Assembly (NCBI GenBank): GCA_938034165.1
Contig: CALHKP010000063.1
Span: 1 to 49,469 of the forward strand
Direction of reading: 5' to 3'
DNA length: 49,469 nt
Origin: an uncultured Clostridia bacterium
GTDB lineage: Bacteria > Bacillota > Clostridia > Peptostreptococcales > Anaerovoracaceae
The notes beneath the pieces are model-generated. The model saw only the letters and a list, made by a program, of their open reading frames with translations. It made no database searches and had not been told where the DNA came from. The translations under genes were made by a program, and so were the position numbers. Positions 43,239-49,469 of the stretch are shown here, one piece after another (within the stretch, counting starts at the first letter, position 1; the number at the start of each line of letters is the position of its first letter).

Positions 43239-44168
43239 TTATTTGAGTATTGTACCTTTTTCCATCTTGTTGCCTCTGAGAAAAGCATCTGCATCCATTG
43301 CCTTTTTTCCCGGCATCTGAAGCATTTTGATTCTCAGAATACCTTCTTTGCAGGCAACATCTATTCCCTCTTTGCCTGTTGCAACAACACAGCCCGGACA
43401 TTCTGCACTCTGTCCGGAAAGAACTTCGGCTTTTCTTACCTTCATGTTTGCATCGCCATATATGCAAAACGCACCCGGCCATGGATCAAAGGCTCTAATC
43501 TGTCTTTCGACTTCAACTGCTGTTTTAGCTGCAAAATCAATTTTGCCATCTTCTTTTCTGATCATTCCTACATAATTAGCCTGTGATTCATCCTGCTTTT
43601 CCGGAATAATTTCGCCCCTTTCAACCTTTGGCAAAGTCTCAACCAGAAGCTCTGCACCAAGTTCCGAAAGTTTGTCATGAAGTTCATCGCAAGTCATTCC
43701 TTCTATGGAAATTTCTCTCTTTGCAAGCATATCACCTGTATCTATGCCTTCAGCCATCTGCATTATTGTAACACCGCTCTTTTCTTCTCCATCCAGAATA
43801 ACATGCTGAATCGGTGAAGCACCTCTGTACTTTGGCAAAAGAGATGCATGAACATTGATACATCCAAACTTCGGAAGCTCCAAAATCTCTTTTGGAATAA
43901 TCTGTCCATACGCAGCAACTACGATAACATCCGGATTATAGTCACTGATCAGATCATAAACCTCCTGATTACCCTTTACTCTTGTCGGCTGAACAACGGG
44001 AATATCATGCTCAAGTGCCAGAGCCTTGACAGGAGTTACTGTAACTTTTCCTCTGTTTCTGGCTTTGTCAGGCTGGGTGAATACATAACCGATTTCGTAT
44101 CCAGCCTTAATCATTGCATCCAAAGAATACATTGCATATTCCGGAGTTCCCATAAAAATTGTTCTCAT
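43239..44168 (-). CDS. fmt: Methionyl-tRNA formyltransferase
   Basis: Formylates the initiator Met-tRNA from 10-formyl-tetrahydrofolate. The 309-residue product has MGTPEYAM at the N-terminus and the catalytic INVHASLLPKYRGASPI (Asn, His) with the later Asp of EGIDTGDML. A C-terminal OB domain follows (PGAFCIYGDANMKVRKAE). GGGAGG lies before the ATG. It follows def by 24 bases, the classical def-fmt pair. Confidence 0.96.
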   Translation of the reverse strand: MRTIFMGTPEYAMYSLDAMIKAGYEIGYVFTQPDKARNRGKVTVTPVKALALEHDIPVVQPTRVKGNQEVYDLISDYNPDVIVVAAYGQIIPKEILELPKFGCINVHASLLPKYRGASPIQHVILDGEEKSGVTIMQMAEGIDTGDMLAKREISIEGMTCDELHDKLSELGAELLVETLPKVERGEIIPEKQDESQANYVGMIRKEDGKIDFAAKTAVEVERQIRAFDPWPGAFCIYGDANMKVRKAEVLSGQSAECPGCVVATGKEGIDVACKEGILRIKMLQMPGKKAMDADAFLRGNKMEKGTILK

Positions 44169-44192
44169 ATATATTCTTCCTCCCGTATATTC

Positions 44193-44669
44193 CTATTCTT
44201 CAGACTGAAGTTCGCTTTCGTGTACAAGATTGCGAGCCTTGTCCTTAAACAGAATACCGTTCAGATGGTCATTTTCGTGACACATAACTCTTGCATGGAA
44301 ATCTTCGAAATCGTAAACTTTTTCGTTTCCGTCAAAGTCCAGAGCCTTGATTTTGATTCTCTGAGGTCTTTCCACAATTCCGATATATCCCGGTACCGAA
44401 AGACATCCTTCTGAATCTTCCTGGCTTCCTTCCGCTTCTAAAATTTCAGGGTTAATCATGTAATAAACTTCGTCCGGTGCAGGTTCTGCAACAAACATTC
44501 TTCTCATGATTCCAACCTGCGGTGCCGCAATACCAACGCCGCATTCCGCTCTCATAGTTTCTAACATATCCTTCAAAGTTTCTCTAATTCTGTCTGTTAC
44601 TTCAGGTACCTCCCTGCAAGTCTTTCTTAAAATCGGATCTCCTTCTGTAACAACATTTCTAAGTGCCAT
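44193..44669 (-). CDS. def: Peptide deformylase
   Basis: Metalloenzyme removing the formyl group from nascent proteins. The 158-residue product has all three motifs intact: GVGIAAPQVG, EGCLSVPG and the HENDH zinc/iron site. AGGAGG lies before the ATG. It is the housekeeping deformylase by context (priA-def-fmt); the divergent copy at 27378-27788 lacks the motif 1 Gln. Confidence 0.96.
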   Translation of the reverse strand: MALRNVVTEGDPILRKTCREVPEVTDRIRETLKDMLETMRAECGVGIAAPQVGIMRRMFVAEPAPDEVYYMINPEILEAEGSQEDSEGCLSVPGYIGIVERPQRIKIKALDFDGNEKVYDFEDFHARVMCHENDHLNGILFKDKARNLVHESELQSEE

Positions 44670-44680
44670 TTTTTAACCTC

Positions 44681-46693
44681 CTAAAACGTACTGTATGGAT
44701 TTACATCTATTGTCATCGACACATCCTCGTGCTTTTTGAACAAATAAATGCCAAATTTTCTAAGCTCGAAAACGTATCTGTTTCTTTCCCCTTTGGGACA
44801 TTTTATAAGAATGTTATATCTGAAACTGTCCTGACCCTTGAAACTCCAGGAAAGTTTCGGTTTAAATATATTGCTTTCGTCTTCGCAGACCTTGTTTTTT
44901 ATCATGTAATCACGGCAAATCTCCGCCGAAGCTAGTGCATTTTCCTCGCTTTCGGACGTAAATTCCACCATAATAAGATCTGCAAAAGGCGGATAATTCA
45001 TAAATTCACGATGAGCAATCTCCGTCTCATAAAAATCTTTGTAGTTATGATTTGCCGCCGCCACTATGGCAAAATTGTCCGGGTTGTATGTCTGCACAAC
45101 CACGCTGCCTTCTCTTTCTCCTCGGCCGGCACGACCTGAAACCTGGGTAACCAGCTGAAAAGTTCTCTCAGCCGACCTGTAATCAGGAATATTAAGGCTG
45201 GAATCCGCAGCGATAACGCCTACAAGCCCTACATTTTTAAAATCAAGGCCCTTTGCAACTAGCTGGGTTCCGATCAGTATATCGGTTTTCCCCTTAGAGA
45301 AAGCCGTAATTATCTTGTTGACCTCCCTGCGACTCTTCGCACTGTCAAGGTCAAGTCTTTCGATTGTTTTGTCCGGAAAAAGCTCTTTTGTGAATTCCTC
45401 AACCTGCTCAGTTCCGACACCAAAGTATTTGATATATTTGCTCCCGCATTCCGGGCAGACCTTCGGCAAAGGATGTTTCTTGCCACAGTAATGACATATG
45501 CATGCGTTTTCCTTCTTGTGATAAGTCAGGGAAATTCCGCATTCTTTGCACATCAAAACCTCTCCGCACTCTCTGCAGGAAATAAAAGTTGAATATCCTC
45601 TTCTATTCAGAAACAGTATAACCTGCTGCTTATCATCCAGAGTTTCTTGGATTTTTTTGTAAAGCCTGTCGCTAAAAAATCCTCTGTTTCCGTTCTTGAG
45701 CTCTTCTCTCATATCCACAATATCAACATGAGGAAGCTTTGCTCCGTTATATCGTTCTTTCATTTCTATGAGTTCATAGATACCATCCAGAGCCCTCCTG
45801 TATGATGCAACAGAAGGCGTCGCACTTCCAAGAACCAAAACAGCCTTGTGATAAATTGCTCGTTTGAGGGCAATATCCACTGTCTCATACTTTGGGGTCT
45901 GGTCCGACTTGTATGTCGCCTCGTGTTCCTCATCCATAATTATGAGCCCTATATTTTCAAGGGGAGCAAAGACGCCAAGCCTTGCGCCAATAACCACCTT
46001 TGCTTCTCCCTGTCTTATTCTTACCCACTCATCAAAGCGTTCGCGCCCCGTCAGCTTGCTGTGAAGAATTGCTATATTCTCGCTGCCAAATCGCCCTATA
46101 AACCTGTCCGTAATCTGCTTGGTCAAAGCGATTTCCGGAACCAGCATCAGAGCCGTCTTTCCCTTCTTCAGAACCTCCGAAATCGCCTGCATATACACCT
46201 CAGTCTTGCCACTTCCGGTAACGCCATGAATAAGGAAGCTCTTTTGCTTACCCGCTTCAATAGCTTCACTTATTCTGCCGCAGGCAGCTTTCTGTTCCTC
46301 AGTCAACGCCTTTATATTAAGCTCTTCACCTTCGATTCCCTTGAGAGGCTTCTTTTCTTTGCCACTTTTTGCAGGTTTTCCCTTTGGAACAAAACATCTG
46401 ACAGCATCATAATATTTGATTCCGTATCTCTGCTTCATCCACATGGCGGTCCGGATCATCTCTTCATTCAGTGACAAAACCTCGTCCTTTGAGATAATCG
46501 GTTTGATTTTTTCCTCTGCAATGTCGGGTTTTTCACATTCTCCGAATACATATCCACGCTTTTCTTTTTTGCCTCTGCTGAAAGAAACACTTACCAAATC
46601 GCCGGTATTCACAGAATCATCGGCACTATATGTAAAAAAGGTGTCTGTATATCTGCTGTTGTTGTCAATTACTACATTTACATATTTCACCAT
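44681..46693 (-). CDS. priA: Primosomal protein N' (replication restart helicase PriA)
   Basis: SF2 helicase that reloads the replisome at stalled forks. The 670-residue product begins with the 3'-DNA-binding domain (VVIDNNSRYTDTFFTYSA). Next come Walker A GVTGSGKTEVYM, the DEEH box, the zinc-binding cysteine series (CRECGEVLMCKECG, CHYCGKK, CPECGSK) and the GRAGRGEREG motif. It is shorter than E. coli (732) or B. subtilis (about 800) PriA, mainly in the N-terminal half. It starts 26 bases after asnA with AAGGAG upstream. Confidence 0.95.
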   Translation of the reverse strand: MVKYVNVVIDNNSRYTDTFFTYSADDSVNTGDLVSVSFSRGKKEKRGYVFGECEKPDIAEEKIKPIISKDEVLSLNEEMIRTAMWMKQRYGIKYYDAVRCFVPKGKPAKSGKEKKPLKGIEGEELNIKALTEEQKAACGRISEAIEAGKQKSFLIHGVTGSGKTEVYMQAISEVLKKGKTALMLVPEIALTKQITDRFIGRFGSENIAILHSKLTGRERFDEWVRIRQGEAKVVIGARLGVFAPLENIGLIIMDEEHEATYKSDQTPKYETVDIALKRAIYHKAVLVLGSATPSVASYRRALDGIYELIEMKERYNGAKLPHVDIVDMREELKNGNRGFFSDRLYKKIQETLDDKQQVILFLNRRGYSTFISCRECGEVLMCKECGISLTYHKKENACICHYCGKKHPLPKVCPECGSKYIKYFGVGTEQVEEFTKELFPDKTIERLDLDSAKSRREVNKIITAFSKGKTDILIGTQLVAKGLDFKNVGLVGVIAADSSLNIPDYRSAERTFQLVTQVSGRAGRGEREGSVVVQTYNPDNFAIVAAANHNYKDFYETEIAHREFMNYPPFADLIMVEFTSESEENALASAEICRDYMIKNKVCEDESNIFKPKLSWSFKGQDSFRYNILIKCPKGERNRYVFELRKFGIYLFKKHEDVSMTIDVNPYSTF

Positions 46694-46719
46694 GACTCTC
46701 CTTAATTTTTAAAATCTGT

Positions 46720-47730
46720 TTACAGCAGGAAAATGTTGTTTTTTCTGCATTCTTCAATCATATCATCAGGCCATACGGATACCTGAACTTCTCCGATATG
46801 AGCCTTGCGCAGGAAATACATACAAAGTCTGCTCTGTCCGATTCCGCCTCCGATAGTATATGGAAGCTCGTTTTCCAAAACTGCCTTCTGGAATGCCAGT
46901 TCTCTTCTGTCATCAGCACCGGCAAGTTTCAGCTGTCTATCCATTGCTGCTGCATCAACTCTTATACCCATGGAAGATACCTCGAACGGAATGTTCAAAA
47001 CATCATTCCAAAGTATAATATCGCCATTCAGTTTCCAGTCATCGTAGTCAGGAGATCTTCCATCATGAGGTTCTCCGGATTTCAGCGCCCCACCGATTTT
47101 TTCGATAAATACAGCTCCGTGAGCCTTTGTAATCAGCGCTTCCCTTTCCTTTGGAGTCTTGTCAGGATAAAGATCTTCCAATTCCTGCGTAGTTATGAAA
47201 TAAATTTCGTTTGGAATTTCTGTCTGCACTTCTCTGTACAGTCTGTTTACGTAATCTCCGAGATTTTTTATTGCGTTGTAAATAGTAGTCACTGTCTCAT
47301 GAAGATATTCAGTAGTTCGCTGTTCCTTGGTAATTACCTTTTCCCAGTCCCACTGGTCAACATATACGGAATGGATATTGTCAAGCTCCTCGTCTCTTCT
47401 GATTGCATTCATGTCAGTATAAAGTCCGTGTCCCGGCTTGATTCCATATTTTCCGAGAGCCATTCTCTTCCACTTTGCAAGGGACTGCACGATTTCCACT
47501 TTCTTTTCGTCCATATCCTTTAGAGTAAATTCAACTCTTCTTTCGACTCCGTTCAGGTTGTCGTTAAGTCCTGTTTCAGGTGCAACGAACAAAGGTGCCG
47601 AAACTCTTCTGAGGTTAAGTCCGTAAGCCAACTCCTGCTGGAAGTAATCTTTAATCTTTTTGATTGCCCTCTGAGTTTCCAGTGGCTGAATTACCGGCTT
47701 ATAGTTTTCCGGTTTAATTAGGTATGACAT
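46720..47730 (-). CDS. asnA: Aspartate-ammonia ligase (asparagine synthetase A)
   Basis: ATP-dependent synthesis of asparagine from aspartate and ammonia, structurally related to aspartyl-tRNA synthetase. The 336-residue product starts MSYLIKPENYKPV. It shows RRVSAPLFV, GLYTDMNAIRRDE, HSVYVDQWDWEKV and GGGIGQSRLCM, matching AsnA throughout. I use the ATG at 47730, with GGAGGGG seven bases upstream; a longer frame to 47781 has no support and would overlap queH. No T-box or other leader is seen in the short gap to queH. Confidence 0.96.
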   Translation of the reverse strand: MSYLIKPENYKPVIQPLETQRAIKKIKDYFQQELAYGLNLRRVSAPLFVAPETGLNDNLNGVERRVEFTLKDMDEKKVEIVQSLAKWKRMALGKYGIKPGHGLYTDMNAIRRDEELDNIHSVYVDQWDWEKVITKEQRTTEYLHETVTTIYNAIKNLGDYVNRLYREVQTEIPNEIYFITTQELEDLYPDKTPKEREALITKAHGAVFIEKIGGALKSGEPHDGRSPDYDDWKLNGDIILWNDVLNIPFEVSSMGIRVDAAAMDRQLKLAGADDRRELAFQKAVLENELPYTIGGGIGQSRLCMYFLRKAHIGEVQVSVWPDDMIEECRKNNIFLL

Positions 47731-47753
47731 AATCTTTCCCCTCCTTTTGGGAT

Positions 47754-48404
47754 CTATCTTTTTGAATACTCGCAGCCGCAATAATTCTGCCTGTAAAGCC
47801 CATGTTTTTTCGAAAGCTCTATACTTCTCTGAAATCCCGCCTTTTTCTTAAAATCCATATCAAGAAATCTTATTTCGTACCGCTCTTCCATCTGTTTGCC
47901 AAGTTCAGAAATAAGTCTGTAGTTCTTGTGGGGACTTACAGTCAAAGTCGTTGCAAAAAAATCGTATCCATTTACCTTTGCGTACTCAGCCGTAGAAGCA
48001 AGTCTCAGTTTGAAACATTCTGTACAGCGCTTTCCACCTTCAGGCTCAGCGGCATATTCTGCTGCCACATCAAAGTATTCCCGCGGATCGTATTTTCCTT
48101 CAACGAACATTATTGCTGCATCGTATTTTTTTTCTTTATTGAATTCTTCTATAAATTTAATCTGGTTTTCTTTTCGAAGTTCATATTCCTCATTATCTGT
48201 AATACACGGATTGTAAAAATATACACATATCCTGTAATCAGGTGCCAGTCGCTCTATTACAGATGTACTGCAGGGACCGCAACAGCTGTGCAAAAGCAAC
48301 ATCGGCTTGGAAATATTGAATTCTATATTTTCGCATATATCGTTTCCCACTCTGCCTGCCGGAGAACCCGAAGCAGGTGCAGCTTGTGACATATCTTTTC
48401 TCAT
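47754..48404 (-). CDS. queH: Epoxyqueuosine reductase QueH
   Basis: Iron-sulfur enzyme reducing epoxyqueuosine-34 to queuosine in tRNA, the non-cobalamin alternative to QueG. The 216-residue product has the paired cysteines LHSCCGPCST, then RCTECFKLRL and the C-terminal YRQNYCGCEYS, which hold the metal site. A non-conserved Ala/Gly/Pro-rich N-terminus of about 30 residues precedes the core. AGGGGGAG lies eight bases before the ATG. It completes the pathway of the tgt and queA genes at 1478-3692. It leads the asnA-priA operon. Confidence 0.95.
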   Translation of the reverse strand: MRKDMSQAAPASGSPAGRVGNDICENIEFNISKPMLLLHSCCGPCSTSVIERLAPDYRICVYFYNPCITDNEEYELRKENQIKFIEEFNKEKKYDAAIMFVEGKYDPREYFDVAAEYAAEPEGGKRCTECFKLRLASTAEYAKVNGYDFFATTLTVSPHKNYRLISELGKQMEERYEIRFLDMDFKKKAGFQRSIELSKKHGLYRQNYCGCEYSKR

Positions 48405-48421
48405 TATCTGTGCTCCCCCTA

Positions 48422-48449
48422 TTGACTAAATTTTTACCCATTGTATAAT
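48422..48449 (+). promoter_or_regulatory. Promoter of the radical SAM gene
   Basis: TTGACT (48422-48427), a 16-base spacer and TATAAT (48444-48449) lie about 45 bases before the ATG at 48495. Confidence 0.8.
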
Positions 48450-48454
48450 ACTTA

Positions 48455-48460
48455 ATTATA
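48455..48460 (-). promoter_or_regulatory. -10 element of the queH operon promoter
   Basis: On the minus strand a TATAAT with TG two bases upstream (extended -10) lies about 50 bases before the queH start. The -35 region is poor. It is divergent from, and interlocked with, the promoter of the radical SAM gene. Confidence 0.6.
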
Positions 48461-48494
48461 TCATAAGCAAAATTCAAATTAAAGAGGTTTAAGA

Positions 48495-49379
48495 ATGAAT
48501 ACGAACATAAATTCCATAAGCAGTTACCTAAAAAAAGAGTTCGGAACCAAAACAATCAAACTGTCTCTCGACGGCGGTTTTACATGTCCGAACCGAGACG
48601 GAACAAAAGGCTACGGAGGCTGTCTCTTTTGCTCTGAATCGGGTAGCGGCGAGATGGCCTCAAACATCGAAGATCAGATTCAGCTGCTTTCCGAAAAGTG
48701 GCCCAATGCAAAATATATCGCATATTTTCAAAACCACACAAACACCTATGCTCCCGTAGAAGAGCTCAGAAAAAAATACAAAGCAGCCCTCGACAATCCA
48801 AACATATCCGGCATTGCAATTTCAACGAGACCTGACTGTCTTGGTGATGATGTTCTGGATCTTCTTGACGAAATAAATCAGAAACACTTCATGTGGGTTG
48901 AACTGGGTCTTCAGACAATTCATGACAAAACCGCAGACGCAATGAATCTTTGTTACAACCTTGCAGACTTCGACAGAAGCCTTGCAGAGCTCAAAAAAAG
49001 AAATATCAAGACAGTGACTCATCTGATTCTCGGTCTCCCGGGCGAATCCAGAGAAGACATGTTTGAATCTGTAAAATACGTCTGCAAAAGCGGTATCTGG
49101 GGTCTCAAACTTCACCTTCTGAATGTTGTAAAAGGCTCCCCGATGGAAAAACTCTATCCCACATACAACTCATTCGATTCAATCGAAACTTATGTGAATT
49201 TTGTATGTGACCTGATAGAAATAATTCCGCCGGAAATCGTAATCCACAGAATGACAGCAGACGCACCGCGAAAAATCCTTATGACGCCGGAATGGAGTTA
49301 CAAAAAAAGGACAATTTTAAACGGAATACATAACGAATTGAGAAAAAGAAAATCATACCAAGGCTCCAAACTTATATAA
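48495..49379 (+). CDS. TIGR01212/YhcC-family radical SAM protein
   Basis: A 294-residue radical SAM enzyme. The cluster motif is the long-spaced C-x11-C-x2-C of this family (CPNRDGTKGYGGCLFC). The SAM-binding and barrel signatures follow: ISTRPDCL, WVELGLQTIHDKTAD, THLILGLPGES and KLHLLNVVKGSPM. The ending VIHRMTADAPR is typical. AAAGAGG lies seven bases before the ATG. The function of YhcC proteins is not settled; a role in RNA or cofactor modification has been suggested for relatives. It is the last full gene in the window. Confidence 0.9.
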   Translation: MNTNINSISSYLKKEFGTKTIKLSLDGGFTCPNRDGTKGYGGCLFCSESGSGEMASNIEDQIQLLSEKWPNAKYIAYFQNHTNTYAPVEELRKKYKAALDNPNISGIAISTRPDCLGDDVLDLLDEINQKHFMWVELGLQTIHDKTADAMNLCYNLADFDRSLAELKKRNIKTVTHLILGLPGESREDMFESVKYVCKSGIWGLKLHLLNVVKGSPMEKLYPTYNSFDSIETYVNFVCDLIEIIPPEIVIHRMTADAPRKILMTPEWSYKKRTILNGIHNELRKRKSYQGSKLI

Positions 49380-49469
49380 GGAGACCAGCTATGAAAAGTC
49401 AAGTATAAATTAGAAAAAAATTATCTTTTCTTATCGGTGGTAAAAAAGGGTAACTTTAATAAAGCTCCC
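49380..49469. other. Right-edge sequence without a recognised gene
   Basis: GGAG precedes an ATG at 49391 by a few bases, but the frame stops after five codons (MKSQV). The rest is AT-rich with no clear hairpin or longer frame before the window ends. Confidence 0.4.

Noticed and set aside
45848..47523. Long plus-strand frames opposite priA and asnA
   Set aside because: Both lie over well-conserved genes on the other strand, have no promoter or ribosome site and give composition typical of antisense translation.
49391..49408. Small gene at the right edge
   Set aside because: The frame stops after five codons and the sequence ends soon after; nothing supports a real gene.

Overview
The window is chromosomal DNA from a low-GC, Gram-positive anaerobe, most likely a member of the class Clostridia. 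I cannot name the genus. The evidence is an oxygen-sensitive [FeFe]-hydrogenase locus, a Firmicutes-type priA-def-fmt-rsmB-prpC-prkC-rsgA-rpe cluster, PASTA-kinase signalling, QueH in place of QueG, strong GGAGG ribosome sites and TATAAT promoters. No rRNA, tRNA, CRISPR array, insertion sequence or prophage module was seen.

Layout. Bases 1-5863 (minus strand): a cut-off RhuM-type gene, then rlmD, tgt, queA, ruvB, ruvA and ruvC, read from one promoter that carries a LexA-like SOS box. Bases 6038-8192 (plus): argR and recN, with an ARG-box-like site over the promoter. Bases 8321-17851 (minus): a large soluble redox locus with NuoE-like, NuoF-like, a 1166-residue GltD/NuoG composite, a NuoF-tail/GltD composite and a group A [FeFe]-hydrogenase, divided into two transcription units by a terminator and a fresh promoter. 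Bases 18019-22245 (minus): a DMT exporter, holA and comEC. Bases 22407-25352 (plus): a class A penicillin-binding protein. Bases 25510-27788 (minus): thioredoxin, then a deformylase-like / beta-lactamase-fold / PPC-domain operon. Bases 27849-31622 (minus): a PLD-helicase-DUF3427 protein, a NUDIX enzyme and an unrecognised ORF, which look accessory and possibly defensive. Bases 31827-32777 (minus): an ArsC/Spx-like protein and a nitroreductase. Bases 33017-37054 (minus): an MFS carrier, a MocR-like regulator with a degraded PLP site and an AbgA-like amidohydrolase. Bases 37328-48404 (minus): queH, asnA, priA, def, fmt, rsmB, prpC, prkC, rsgA, rpe and a histidine phosphatase, all close-packed and ending in one clear terminator. 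Bases 48495-49379 (plus): a YhcC-type radical SAM protein.

How it works together. The first operon combines Holliday-junction processing with tRNA queuosine synthesis (Tgt, QueA). QueH, which reduces epoxyqueuosine to queuosine, sits about 42 kb away at the head of the priA operon. The hydrogenase locus has one NADH-type flavin module, two GltD-type modules whose motifs suggest NADP(H), and an H-cluster enzyme with a full ferredoxin-like relay. It therefore looks like a hub linking NADH, NADPH, ferredoxin and H2, possibly by flavin-based bifurcation. The two candidates for little-described systems are this redox locus and the PLD-helicase/NUDIX operon.
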